A stretch of 64,000 bases of DNA from Lineus longissimus (GCF_910592395.1 NC_088320.1:15624501-15688500); one strand, 5' to 3'; positions 1 to 10,329 are shown, counted from the first letter of the stretch. Made by a program: numbers and translations. The notes: generated from the sequence alone by a model not told the origin.

Positions 1-828
1 AGCATTCAGCAAGAAAGGGGAACTGCGATTACCAGAGAGTGCACGTAGCAGTTTCATGGTACGTACTGTTCCATTGCAATCCCACAGGAACCTGTGCGCA
101 TTCTGATCCTCTGGGCAAACCTCTATTTGTAGGAAAGCTTCACTCACATCTGCAGTGAAAGCCACCTGCCTCCTACGAAATCTCAACAGGATCTCAACTT
201 AGTTGGGCATAAGAGAAGGCCCAGTCTCAAGATAGTCATTCAATGACACATGGTTGTAGCCCTTGACTGAAGCATCAAAGACCGGCCTGACCTTTGAACT
301 TGCAACGTTCTCTTTTACAACAGGTCTGTTGGACAAATAGAATACCGGGTAGGGTCCCGATATCTCTTCAGGAGGTACTTCGGCGATGAATCCCAATTTT
401 TCATACTCACTGAAAACAGAATTGTACTTACATTTCAATTCTTGATCCCTTTCCAGTCTTCGATTCAGGGTAGCAATCCGCTTTCTTGCCATTGTTTCAT
501 TGTTCAGGAGCACCCCAGGCCTGAAATCGCTTCGCCAGGGTAGGGTCACTTGATACCTACCATTACCAAACTTCACAGTGCCTTTAAACTTCTGAATCAC
601 CGGGTCAGGGGGTGACTCCTCTCTTTTTGTGATACCAATCGATTCCAGCTCCCAGAGGCTGCGCAACGTCTGATCTGAAATTGTATCTAAACAAAGCAGT
701 TGATGGTCAACATTTACAAGTGAATCAGAGCCAAGGTTCTGATTCTTCAAACAACCAGACAGAACCCAACCAAAGGAGGTCTGCTGAGCCACTGGGCCCT
801 CCTTGTGACGCTTTAGACCTGGCTTCAT
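1..828 (-). pseudogene. BEL/Pao reverse transcriptase, N-terminal part (broken)
   Basis: The minus-strand frame from 828 to 199 contains the region linking protease to RT and the first RT block: YQVTLPW, then FYLSNRPVV, RPVFDAS and SLNDYLETGPSLMPN. All are typical of BEL/Pao pol (Peptidase_A17/RT families). A TAA stop at about 199-201 replaces the residue that usually follows MPN. The same frame then continues without another stop to the left edge with TADVSEAFLQIEV, the RT block carrying the first catalytic aspartate. The YxDD box and everything after it are outside the window. The single stop in an otherwise readable domain suggests moderately recent decay. Confidence 0.85.
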
Positions 829-1278
829 CTATACCAATAAGAATATCAATCTCTTCCCCTGCTGAGCCTGGAGCAAGGAAGTAAGCAAACTCAAAGCCAG
901 AGAAACCATTGAGTAACCGGTTAGGTATCTGGGGCCTCTGTAAGGGAGAACAGACTACAGGTACCTTAACAACCGAGATACATTCCAAATCAGTGCACCC
1001 TGGGCTGCATAATTCTAACTTGTACACATTATGCAACTTTCCCTGACCTGAGGTCTCCTTCCAAATGCGGAGAACTGAATGGGTATACCACCCGCCCATT
1101 TAGACTTTGTTTTGGTCACTAGACGAGACGACACATAGCTTCTATCTGAGCCACTGTCGAATAGCAGCGTGGCAACAGTGAACCCACTTTCACATTTCAC
1201 ACGAACTTTCGCTATCGGTAGCACGGTACGCATCCATTGAACTAGATAACATACTAGCATTAATCGAGGTTGCGGCAC
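829..1278 (-). pseudogene. BEL/Pao retropepsin-like protease (DUF1758 type), frameshifted
   Basis: The minus-strand frame starting at 1278 gives ATLLFDSGSDRSYVSSRL. This is the aspartic-protease active-site block of BEL/Pao elements, with DSGS near 1158-1147. The C-terminal half, including IDILIGID, is read in another frame (the segment 1099-725), so there is a frameshift inside the domain at about 1015-1099. The enzyme would normally cut the gag-pol polyprotein. It lies between the zinc knuckles and RT, as expected. Function is lost in this copy. Confidence 0.75.
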
Positions 1279-1296
1279 TATCGCACACAGTCTAAA

Positions 1297-1563
1297 CTAG
1301 GATGTAGATTCAGAATTGTTGTCGCTACTGGAGCGACCGTTTCTATCCATTCTCGAATCCGTTTTCCGTCCCTTTGGTTTCTCGCACAACATTTGGTGAT
1401 GTCCACCATCACACTTAGAACACTTCGCACTACACGCACGCGCAAAATGTGCACCAAAGCACCGAAAGCACAATCGGTTCTTGCGTACCCATTCCTTGCG
1501 TTCTGACACAGAGACCTTCGTGAGATCCCAACACTTTGAAGTCGCATGTGCCTTGTGGTACAC
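1297..1563 (-). pseudogene. BEL/Pao zinc-knuckle (nucleocapsid-like) segment
   Basis: The minus frame from 1563 contains two consecutive CX2CX3HX4C knuckles (CFRCFGAHFARAC and CSKCDGGHHQMLC), at about 1470-1383. Paired knuckles of this kind sit at the end of gag in BEL/Pao elements and bind the element's RNA. The segment is in the same frame as the upstream gag part (1818-1573) but is separated from it by stop codons. Confidence 0.8.
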
Positions 1564-1572
1564 TCCACACTG

Positions 1573-2576
1573 TCATTTGTTAGACGGTGTACTAGTATGG
1601 AAAGCTCTTACGGTGGGCACTGACGTAGCATCTTCAGTTACCAGTTTCTCATCGGCTTTCATATCTTTGAAAGAGTCCGCGCTTTCTCTGCGCCGGATTT
1701 CACGTTTCAAAAACAGCAAAAGATAGTCGAGGTCGTCCTCGTGTCCTTCACCCTCCCTCGCCCATTCAAGCATTTCATCTTTAGGCAAATAAGGGAGTAC
1801 AACCGGGGTGAGAAACACGCCATATTGGTCCCCCTTATATCCAAAGCATCTAAACTGCGCAGATGTGACTGGACCTCGTCCTACAGTTTAGACAGTTGTG
1901 ACACCATGACCCCCTAGTATGGGAGTGGCTGCTCATTTTCAAGAGCGCCTGAATATGAGCGAATGCTATCGTTTCTTTCCGACCATAGCGATCCTCGAGA
2001 AGTTGTCTGGCATCCTCGTAGTGATCAGCCGTCACACTGAGTCCAGCAATGGTGGCTTGGCTTCACCTTCAAGAAGCCCGTCTAGATAAGTGAATTTACT
2101 TATCGGCGGCATGTCCGACGAATGGATCAAAGCATTAAACTTATCCCAAAACGACTACCATTCAATTCATTTCCATCAAATTTCGGCAATTTTATCTTGG
2201 GTAACCTGACCAGCTTAGCCAAATCACCTCTCTTGCTTTCTCCGCAGCTGCTGATGCCATCCTCCTCCGTTGAGGCAAGGCGCTTCGACACATTTAACGC
2301 AGCCTCCGAAGCTGCACGCAAACGGCTACAGGCCATCAGGGCCTCTACACGAGTTTTGGATGCCATATCCAGCACTTTACCTGAAATGTTGATTTCAGTT
2401 TGGAGAGCCTCCTTTTCCGTGATGTGCATCTCCACTTCTTGAGCCCGACGATAAGAACTCAGCCGAAGGTCAGGCTCGTCCAGCCCTGATTGGATTATTG
2501 TTTTGTCGTCTATGCAAGTATCCCCTGTCTTATCGTCGATGTTTTGTCGAAGTGGCGAATCAACCGAATTTTCCAT
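1573..2576 (-). pseudogene. BEL/Pao gag region (DUF1759-like), frameshifted
   Basis: An ATG at 2576-2574 opens a helical, charged N-terminal region of about 130 residues that leads into LPKIKLPKFDGNELN, the conserved start of the BEL/Pao gag core. The reading frame changes after this point. The core resumes in a second frame at 2035-1850 (YEDARQLLEDRYG, another typical block) and in a third at 1818-1573. The middle of the core, between about 2127 and 2035, is largely lost. The first codons contain one copy of the GTCGAAGTGGCGAATC motif described for 2535-3546, so the true gag start may have been altered by that repeat. Confidence 0.7.
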
Positions 2577-3546
2577 TTTGCGTTAATGACTTTGTTTAAC
2601 TAGTTTTCCCGCCAATTTCAACATGCGTGAAATTCAGACGATTAATCTGATTGGTTACTGAGATATAGCAATACATTTAGGCGAATCCGACATCAACATG
2701 TATTTATTTTTTTTGTCGTAGTGGCGAATCGTCGATTCGTCACTTCGACAAAAGTGATATTGATACTTGGACGGTGTTTTTTTTCTTTCGAAGTGGCGAA
2801 TAGTCTCATCCAAGGTCACAGTACTCGTTTTAATTTTGTTTACCTGGTTATTAATCGTATTTACTACGTCCTGCGGTCAACTGCGGTCACTCTAGGCAAA
2901 ATGAGTGCAAATGACTCTGTGTGTTTGGTAATTTCCATCATTTATTCATGAGACATCAGACGCGCTGTCCTCTTTGTTACATAACGAAGTTTTGTGGTTA
3001 TTTAAGGTAAATACAAAGTGAAGAATATATAAATTCTGAATTCGGTCTAAATGCTAGGAATCTTTATCGAATGGTACTCCATTACCTCAGTGCATGATGG
3101 TAGATGGTCCAGGTTCCCAAAACACGGTATAGGCCAACAGAATACATTACCTCGCTAATGTATGGTCTGGCGAATAGCCCAATAACGTTATGAAGCGTTT
3201 TCTCTAAGCGACGAATCGATGGCGAATCCGGTCTAGCCCCAACATTCCTTTCTCTCAAAGTGACGAATCGGTGGCGAATCAGACCCAATCTCTCATGGGT
3301 TTTTCTCTCAAAATGACGAATCAACGTATACCAACTTCCGGTTGGTTTTGCACAGCTTCCGGTCACAGTGTGAGTAACAACACTAGTGAAAAGGATTTAC
3401 TAAAAACCTCAATTAAAGACATGCGAAAAGATTCCTGTATCTTTTATAACAGGAAGTAAATACGGAACTTGGCAGGCGAACATTTCAAACGACATTTTCT
3501 CAAAAGTGACAAAAATGCCGATTTGCCACTTCGACAAAACATCGAC
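2535..3546. repeat. Cluster of a short motif in both orientations (TTTTGTCGAAGTGGCGAATC type)
   Basis: A roughly 20-bp word close to TTTTGTCGAAGTGGCGAATC, or its complement, occurs at about 2542 (+), 2711 (+), 2733 (-), 2784 (+) and 3520 (-). Weaker variants (AGCGACGAATC, AAGTGACGAATC, AAATGACGAATC and GGTGGCGAATC) occur at about 3208-3320. The outermost copies, 2535-2561 and 3520-3546, form a 27-bp inverted repeat with a single mismatch and enclose about 1 kb. No ORF of interest lies inside. It could be the skeleton of a small non-autonomous element or the decayed LTR/leader of the neighbouring BEL element. No target duplication was found. Confidence 0.5.
2711..2753. repeat. Near-perfect hairpin, 21-bp arms
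   Basis: Bases 2711-2731 and 2733-2753 are complementary over 21 bp with two mismatches and a single-base loop. Both arms are copies of the motif that fills 2535-3546. Confidence 0.75.
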
Positions 3547-3866
3547 GTTATGTTCAATGAGGGGCAATTCAAGATTTTTCACAGCTCGGTATAGTCAACC
3601 CTGGGCGTAACTGCGCCTCTTCAACGCTGTCTGTAGCTCAGCCGACATGCTTCATGTACTATAAACTACACTAAACTACAGCCACATGCACATGGCGATG
3701 TACACACGAATGTGCACTGCTGTGTTTGCTTGTCGGAACGCAACACGCCGATCAGCCGACGGATAAAGTCAACTTTACCAGTTTTCTACCAAACAGTTTA
3801 ATTAGAAGCCTCCGCGCCGTACGGATCGAGTTTAATATACCTCCCGGGTTCCGGCACCATTAAATA

Positions 3867-3985
3867 GTGAGGTTTCGAAACCACCCGGTTAGGCCCTACG
3901 ACGACGTTTATCTATTGTTTGGGTGAACTCACACAATAGATAAACGTCGTCGTAAGGCCTAACCGGGTGGTTGCGAAACCTCACT
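3867..3985. repeat. Large palindrome with about 53-bp arms
   Basis: The sequence from AGTGAGGTTTCG at 3867 to about 3919 is repeated as its complement from about 3933 to 3985 (ending CGAAACCTCACT). There are only two mismatches over about 53 bp, and the spacer is about 13 bp. The arms include ACCACCCGGTTAGGCC and ACGACGTTTATCTATTGT. Such a structure fits a small foldback element or the product of an inverted duplication. I see no clear target-site duplication. It is separate from the motif cluster to its left. Confidence 0.85.
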
Positions 3986-4175
3986 AATGTCGGGGATCAT
4001 TCCCGCAATTAGGGTAAAACCCTTTTGTCGATAAACAGAACGAAACACCTGATTCTTCAAATCAACAAGGCGCACTCCTCACACATGTGGGTTTATTCTC
4101 ATTACCATACAAACACAAGAACATTTCTAGCGACGCACATTTACATACAGGGTGTGACAAAGACAGTCCGCCACA

Positions 4176-4520
4176 TTAGTAAAGAACCAGTTGAAGACGA
4201 TGTCGTTTTACCTTGTTCTCAGCCGATCTAGAATACACCTGGCTGCTATTTCTTCTACTGTATATCTGATGGCCTGCATCACTGCTACTGAGTTTGCACA
4301 ACTCTATCGACAAATCAAACTCAAACGTCTGACATGGTGTTTTTTCATGACAAACGGAGGAACACGCAAGCAAAGATACTGTTTGGCAATTTCCCACGTT
4401 TGGTCGTTGGATAGACAACTCAATATAAGCTATTTGAAACGATGATGACATCCTTAACGCCAGTAAGGATTTCTGCTTTCCGACATGCATTAACAAAAAT
4501 GTCAACTCGTACCAGAACAT
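4176..4520 (-). CDS. Possible exon with a PAN/apple-like cysteine pattern
   Basis: The minus frame between about 4440 and 4230 reads GNCQTVSLLACSSVCHEKTP followed by a CQTFEF block and a CKLSS block. The spacing of C, C, C, CQxFxF and CxL resembles PAN/apple domains, which are extracellular modules binding proteins or sugars. A potential donor (AAG then GTAAAA) follows at about 4218. The 5' side has only a weak acceptor-like TTTCAAATAG. Nothing else of a host gene is visible nearby, and the ORF's outer parts look random. This could be an isolated or decayed exon, or chance. Confidence 0.25.
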   Translation of the reverse strand: MFWYELTFLLMHVGKQKSLLALRMSSSFQIAYIELSIQRPNVGNCQTVSLLACSSVCHEKTPCQTFEFDLSIELCKLSSSDAGHQIYSRRNSSQVYSRSAENKVKRHRLQLVLY

Positions 4521-5710
4521 TGTAGTTATTTTACCATGAAATTGAACGAAGCTTTAAACAAGGGCAATCACGGGCAGGAGCCTGCACCAGATGCCAATTG
4601 TTTCTCGATGGCCAGTGAACTGAGTCATAGTTGACTTCCCGGTCGGCTGTGGAATCGGTCGGCTGTAGGCTCTCGTTACTTAAACGTGTTGAATCCTCGT
4701 GAACACCTTAATAATGGTGATGTATTGCAGAGACACCGTTAATGGAAAATAAGCCTATATTCTGGATGTTGCCCTTTAAACTCAAATTGAACTTGGATAA
4801 TAATTGCCTGTAAATATTTTCGAATTTAATGTTTTGAAATAAACTCTAATTTTATCACCGTCCTAAGACAGCATCATTACTTACCCGGAAATCGAAACAA
4901 AGGCGATGTCGAAACATGAGTTATTGAAGAAATCAGACATTTAAACCATTGCCTGGTTTGATTGATTGTGTTGAATGGCATCGAACAATCATGTGCAAGA
5001 AGTTGGGCGATACGTTTAATATTTAGATGATTCATAAGATTAGTAAACTATGAACTAGATTAGACCGAAGCCAATCGCCGGTTGTAGATTTGCCCCGGAG
5101 CACGCGTTGGTAATTTCATTGACGATATCAGATTGATATTTTGCGTTTTGTCGCTTATCTTTTCAACATCCGGGCCTATATGACCTTGTCGGTGTGATGT
5201 AGTAGCTTCCTTTCTTGGCAACCTCGTCCTGGCCAGGCTGCTGGAGTGCAACCCCCTTGGATGTTCAACCAAGCCACACAGGGTGTAACATAGAGGCTGG
5301 TCTGAGGCCTGATTCCTGGTTCTCCGAGTCTACTGCTGTGCGTGTGATCTATCGCCTATGCCAAAAGAAGAACTCAAACCGTTTGAGAAACGCCCAACTG
5401 TCGACGACCGATATATGAAGTCCAAATGGAGCCAGAAAGTACACATTCAAAGTAAGTGGGCTCGACGATTTATTCCCGCAAGCGGACTTAATTTCTGTAC
5501 GTTGCGAGAGTGATGCGTTGGAAACAGTCCTCCACGAAACTGCTATACCATTCTGACTCTGAATAACTATATTGATGTATGATATATGAATACTTATAAT
5601 GACTGTCTCATTGACATTTCGTTACGTCCCTCGTCGATATCGAGATTGATAACAATGAATAAATCGATTACTGTCGACAAATGGAAAAACAGAAGAAACA
5701 AATATTGTAC
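4521..5710. other. Intergenic stretch, nothing recognised
   Basis: No ORF here shows a recognisable family. The stretch is AT-rich with a few short ACAGGGTGT-type words (also at 4148 and 5279) that resemble the tips of mariner-like elements. No matching inverted ends were found. Confidence 0.5.
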
Positions 5711-6347
5711 AGGGTGTTTCAAAAAAAGGAAACCGAGATTAATTTGTTAATTTCCTGGACATGGCTAAATATTTTGGAAATTGGCAACCACCATTATAAC
5801 TCAATGATGTCCTCTTTCTTATGAGACCAAGAAATCCAATTTACTGTCAGAGATGACTGCGCACAAACTGATCACAGGCTTGGATTAATAATGGAGGTCT
5901 TGTGCCTAGACTGGTGACTCTTGGAAGGTGGAGCTTATTAAACTACGCTCTGGGTCGAAGGATATCCAATCGGGTGCATCAGTTATCTGTAACGAAAATT
6001 ACATCCAACTATAATTGGAACACAATGGTCTATCTGCCAATTGTTGTTCATGTTTGGTCAAGCAATAAAGGCAATAAGATCAGTATGCCCGAGGCAGTCA
6101 TCCTGGGAGATTTTGTTGACTCACGATTCGGGTTGGACAACATTCTCATTTGTAACACTTGGGATAAACGACTGATGAAATGTAATGCCCACAGTTATGT
6201 GTTTACACCGCGAGACATTTAGGACTTTGAGCCCGCATTCGTCATGAAGTTGAAATCTTACGTCATGATCCTGCGATGGTGAGACGAGCAGTGAATGATA
6301 TGCGCCGTCGTTGTGAACTTTGTATCGAAAGAGGAGGGAGCAGGTAG
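5711..6347 (+). mobile_element. Tc1/mariner-like DNA transposon relic
   Basis: The left end, ACAGGGTGTTTCAAAAAAAG, looks like the terminal repeat of a mariner-group element. At 6234-6347 the plus strand encodes a 37-residue tail, including HDPAMVRRAVNDMRRRCELC, that ends at TAG. This resembles the C-terminus of invertebrate mariner-like transposases (DP.M.RRAV.DM.RRC..C). The part between, which should carry the DDD/E catalytic core, is unreadable or deleted. No complementary right end was found before the MITE that starts at 6505. Assignment is from memory of the family pattern. Confidence 0.4.
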
Positions 6348-6504
6348 ACGGTGTTTTTAGGGATGATTTGTCAGTATTGGTCAATAATATTTTGATTGGT
6401 AAAGGTCTTGTTCCTTTGTTCATGTTTTGGTGTCTTCCTGATGTCTTAGCTTCGAATCCAAGGTGTTGCAAATGGATTTGACCTATAGCTGCTCAGTGAT
6501 GCAT

Positions 6505-7125
6505 GGCTGAAGTTACATAGACCTCACGTTTCATCGACTCACGACTCATTTGTCACTTCTCATTCGTGACCTGATGAATGGACATTGGAAAACCTATTGA
6601 CCTGTTCTCATTGAAGTGAATTTTGTAAATTTTTGCCCGCATTCGTCGTCTCACGTCATTTCATGTCATTTCACGCGTGAGGCGATGAATGGACATGTTC
6701 ATTCTTTGTGAAATGAGCTGGCAAAGAAAGTGGACGTCCATGTGCATTTGTAGTGATGTCGCCTTCGAAACTGTGAGTATAGCTTTTCGGCATTTTCATT
6801 AGTTTACACATTGATACAATAGCTAATTTCGATTGGAAATGAGAAACAAAAATGCAAAAATGCAGCACTTTTATGTACCACATTGTTCTCGTCCGTCGCC
6901 TCCGCTTTCGTTTTCTATTCTCCATCAGGAGCAGCATGGCCATCGCGTCTTCTTCTGAGTCCATGTGCGTCGCCGAGAAAATGCAAGTGACAAATGAACG
7001 AGCGAAAAATGATCTGTATGTAATCCGCCGCGGTCACTCGTGACAAATGAGGAGGACACGTGAAAATGAGCCGTGAGTCGATGAAAAATGTGACGTGAGT
7101 AGCTCATTCCTATGTAACATCAGCC
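6505..7125. mobile_element. Harbinger-type MITE, copy 1
   Basis: The terminal inverted repeats are GGCTGAAGTTACATAG on the left and the complement of GGCTGATGTTACATAG on the right. An inner block (TTTCATCGACTCACG) is also present near both ends in opposite orientation. The copy is 621 bp and closely matches the one at 7739-8366. The left flank is CAT and the right flank is TTA, so the target duplication is not preserved here. A minus-strand ATG at 6964 begins an acidic then arginine-rich peptide, described separately. Confidence 0.8.
6860..6964 (-). pseudogene. Remnant N-terminus of a Harbinger-like transposase inside MITE copy 1
   Basis: From the ATG at 6964 the minus strand encodes MDSEEDAMAMLLLMENRKRK, then a run of arginines and RTRTMWYIK. 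Acidic start, leucine patch, arginine run and aromatic residues form the usual opening of many HARBI1-like transposases. The reading frame then drifts into non-conserved sequence, and no catalytic domain follows. It is differently worded from the transposase at 8638, so the MITE derives from another Harbinger lineage by internal deletion. Confidence 0.5.
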
Positions 7126-7738
7126 TTAGTGTCATTGGAAAGCAAATTGCTTCTACTTTATGGAAAACTGATTTTTATAGCTATTTGACTTTCGAGTTGG
7201 TCATATTAATCATTTTTCACAGGATTACCTTAAAAGTCATGTTTTAAATCAAATCGTCACCAAAAGCTTTCAAACTTTCATGAACATTGGAAGACATGGC
7301 CAACTTCAAGTAAATTGCTTGAACAAGCTTTGTCTGTTATTACTTTTATGCCATGGTAAATATATCTTGCCTGTGAAAAGGCCTTTTCAAAATGGCGAAA
7401 TTTATTTTCGCAGGGTGTCTATACAATACGGTGTAGGGTGTGTCCCCCTCAATGAAAGATGATGAAGAGGTGGAAACTGCGAAATGTTGGTTTTTCACAT
7501 GCTCCCATTGGGAAAAACACCAAAAGATCGCCCCCTAACATCTTACGCATGTGTTCAAGACTAACTAGATTTTTAGGCGAAATTCAAAGTATCTCTTCGT
7601 TGGCAGAACCGACCAAAACTAACATGCTCCTGATATTGCCACATGAATGACTAAGATACTTAAAATATTTCTTCCTTTTTCGAAAAAGTGACGTAATGAC
7701 CACCTTGTCGAAATCCATTTGAAGACATTGAGCCTTTA
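7126..7738. other. Spacer between the two MITE copies, nothing recognised
   Basis: Unique-looking AT-rich sequence of about 610 bp with no recognisable coding. A CAGGGTGTCTATAC word at about 7412 resembles a mariner tip but has no partner. Confidence 0.5.
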
Positions 7739-8366
7739 GGCTGAAGTTACATAGACCTCACGTTTCATCGACTCACGACTCATTTGTCACTCGTCATTCG
7801 TGAGCTGATGAATGGACATTGGAAAACCTATTGACCTGTTCTCATTGAAGTGAATTTTGTAAGTTTTGCCCGCATTCGTCGCCTCACGTCATTTCATGTC
7901 ATTTCACGCGTGAGGCGATGAATGGACATGTTCATTCTTTGTGAAATGAGCTGGCAAAGAAAGTGGACGTCCATGTGCATTTGTAGTGATATCGCCTTCG
8001 AAACTGTGAGTATAGCTACTTTTCGGCATTTTCATTAGTTTACACGTTAATACAATAGCTAATTTCGATTGGAAATGAGAAACAAAAAATGCAAAAATGC
8101 AGCACTTTTATGTACCACATTGTTCTAGTCCGTCGCCTCCGCTTTCGTTTTCTACTCTCCATCAGGAGCAGCATGGCTGCCATCTCTTCTTCTTCTGAGT
8201 CCATGTGCGTCGCCGAGAAAATCCAAGTGACAAATGAACGAGCGAAAAATGATCTGTATGTAAACCGCCGCGGTCACTCGTGGCAAATGAGGAGTGACAC
8301 GTGAAAATGAGCCGTGAGTCGATGAAAAATGTGGCGTGAGTAGCTCATTCCTATGTAACATCAGCC
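7739..8366. mobile_element. Harbinger-type MITE, copy 2, with TTA target duplication
   Basis: The termini match copy 1 (GGCTGAAGTTACATAG on the left, complement of GGCTGATGTTACATAG on the right). The element is flanked by TTA at 7736-7738 and 8367-8369, the 3-bp TWA-type duplication expected for PIF/Harbinger transposition. It is 628 bp and differs from copy 1 by scattered substitutions and small indels. The two copies are in the same orientation about 610 bp apart. Confidence 0.85.
8040..8204 (-). pseudogene. Remnant N-terminus of a Harbinger-like transposase inside MITE copy 2
   Basis: From the ATG at 8204 the minus strand encodes about 54 residues, starting MDSEEEEMAAMLLLMESRKR, and stops at 8040-8042. 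The acidic, leucine and arginine blocks match copy 1 even where the two DNA copies differ (one of the acidic codons is an insertion). This supports the open frame being inherited from a real transposase 5' end. No catalytic domain is present. Confidence 0.5.
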
Positions 8367-8419
8367 TTAGGCTCACACTGACATGTAGGTTATTTAATCT
8401 TGTGAGAGACTTACATCAG

Positions 8420-8433
8420 GGACCTTATTCACA
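8420..8433 (+). repeat. Left terminal inverted repeat of the Harbinger element
   Basis: GGACCTTATTCACA, perfectly complementary to 12866-12879. These ends are the presumed transposase recognition sites. Confidence 0.85.
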
Positions 8434-8637
8434 AAAGACTCTTAGCGGTTAAGTGTCACTTATGTCTCTCAACGGTCGACCGTAATATTTATCGCGCTAT
8501 TCACAAAGCCTGCGTAACTTTACGCAACGTGTGTAAAGTCTTACTTAACTACGTGAGCTCGACAGCATGCGTGAGTCGCGCGGATGTCTTCAATAGTCAT
8601 CTGATAGCTGAGCGTGCTGTACAAGACACGTGATGCT

Positions 8638-10078
8638 ATGGCGGCCGCGTTTTTCGCACTCGAAGAAGAGAATCGTCGGACACTACGTCGAGAACGGATC
8701 TTTCGTGACCGAATCCATCCATTTGACGAATATGACGATGTGGACTTGCTTAAACGATATAGGATGCCAAGACCCGTGCTGATGCAAGTTGTTAACCTAT
8801 TGTATGAGGATGTCGCACACCCCACGAACCGTTCACACGCTGTTCCCGCCTCATTGCAAGTTCTTAGTGCTATTCGGTATTATGCAACGAGCAGCTTTCA
8901 GTTAGTTGACGGTGATACCGTGCATCTGAGCCAGCCAACTTTGTCTAGAATTGTAACGCGTGTTACTGACGCGCTAGCTAACAAAGCAAGTATTTTCATA
9001 AAGTTTCCATTCGATTAGGCCTCGCTAGATAGGATAAAGCAGGGATTCTACACAGACCGGCACAGGATACCAAATGTTGTAGGCGTGGTAGACGGCAGCT
9101 TAGTTCAAATCAAAAGTCCATCTATCAACGAGCCGGCATATGTTAATCGTAAGGACTTTCACGCAATCAACGTTCAAGGGATCTGTACCAACTACTTGAA
9201 GTTCACTAGCATCGTTTCATCTTGGCCTGGCAGTACACACGATGCATTCATCTGGTCGAACTGTGAATTAAATCGGAAGCTACAACGAGGAGCTGTAACC
9301 GACGGTTTCTTACTTGGTGACAAAGCTTATCCGTTGCGCCCTTGGCTGTTAACTCCTATTCGTAGACCAGAGACCAACTCCGAACTTAGTTACAACCATC
9401 ACCATCAAAGAGCAGGACAGAGGATTGAAGCAACGTTTGGCAGGTGGAAGACAAGATGGCTTTGCTTGAGTAAGGATGGTAAGTTCACACATCTACATTA
9501 ATCCTTACCCACAATGTCCACAATGTTAAACTTCAACCACCACTTCAGCTCAGGCTACGCCTGATCTCTGAAAACTGTCAAGGAAAATGTTTGGGCTCAA
9601 AACACTTCAGATCCCCATGGACACCATGAACATTTATCTAATTCAAAATTTTATTATGATCTACCCTAACGGTGCTAACGGTACTGTTAGCAGCATAAAC
9701 TGGACGAGGAGAGACACTTACTTCATTCACTTCGTTTATTTTACCTCATAATCAAGACCGACTCGTCCTTACAATAGTTTCAATAGTACAAAGTTTACAA
9801 TTCATCCGACTATGCGGTATTTATTACGTTTTTCTAACAGACAAATATCCTATGTTTCAGGTGGGGCACTTACTCTAAAACCCGACAAGTGCTCCAAAGT
9901 TATTGTTGCGACAGCCGTGTTACAAAACATATGTGAGGAGCATGGCGTCCCTGTTCCTCCTGACGAACCGGTGAATGATGAAGATGCGCAAAACCTAGAC
10001 GATGATGAACCACTTGGCGATGAAGACGACCGAGACGGTCAAAGAAGGAGAGCCGCACTTATCCGTGAACAGTTCTAA
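8638..10078 (+). pseudogene. HARBI1-like transposase, two exons, one in-frame stop
   Basis: Exon 1 is 8638-9478 and exon 2 is 9861-10078. The intron begins GTAAGT at 9479 and ends TATGTTTCAG at 9860. Joining them keeps frame (phase 1) and produces LSKDG-GALTLKP, the junction expected in HARBI1-like proteins. The product would be 352 codons, close to the usual length of about 350. The DDE_4-type nuclease triad is visible as D152 (VDGS), D202 (GSTHDAFIW) and E264 (QRIEATFGRWK). GDKAYPLRPWLLTP precedes the glutamate. Codon 127 (9016-9018) is TAG, the only break, between KFPFD and ASLDRIKQGFY. The start chosen is the ATG at 8638. A very acidic tail (about 10000-10045) ends the protein. The protein would cut and paste the element together with the Myb-like partner encoded opposite. 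Confidence 0.88.
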
Positions 10079-10329
10079 ACTAAATCAAAGGGAGAAGAAA
10101 AAGATGAGGTTAGCTTGACAAGCATTTACCATTTTTTACAATAGGCCTACCAGTAATTTTTTATCAAGTAATCAATTATACTCGTATTTCAATTGCTATG
10201 AAAACATAGCCAGCAATACACTTGTGTGTTATTACTTTAAACCGAAAGTTTCAAAGAGACTCTGTTTTTCCACGCTCGATAATGCTGAACCTTTCTTCGA
10301 TTTGGAGTCATCTTGCAGTGTTAACCGTT

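Larger units (their letters stand above)
1..2576 (-). mobile_element. Degenerate BEL/Pao LTR retrotransposon, partial (gag to start of RT)
   Basis: Read right to left on the minus strand, this stretch gives, in canonical BEL/Pao order, a gag region, two zinc knuckles, a retropepsin-like protease and the start of reverse transcriptase, which runs off the left edge of the window. The open segments lie in different frames (2576-2127, 2035-1850, 1818-1297, 1278-1015, 1099-725, 828-199), so there are several frameshifts as well as in-frame stops, and the copy cannot make a polyprotein. I could not define a 5' LTR or primer-binding site to the right of 2576. The RNase H, integrase and 3' LTR would lie beyond position 1. 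Family assignment rests on the order of domains and on wording typical of BEL/Pao (KLPKFDG-like gag, DSGS protease, SLNDYL and AFLQI in RT). Confidence 0.85.

Noticed and set aside
9812-9860. Reading transposase exon 2 as a separate gene starting at 9812.
   Set aside because: The first 16 codons lie in the intron. The acceptor at 9860 joins exon 2 in frame with exon 1 and restores a normal family length.
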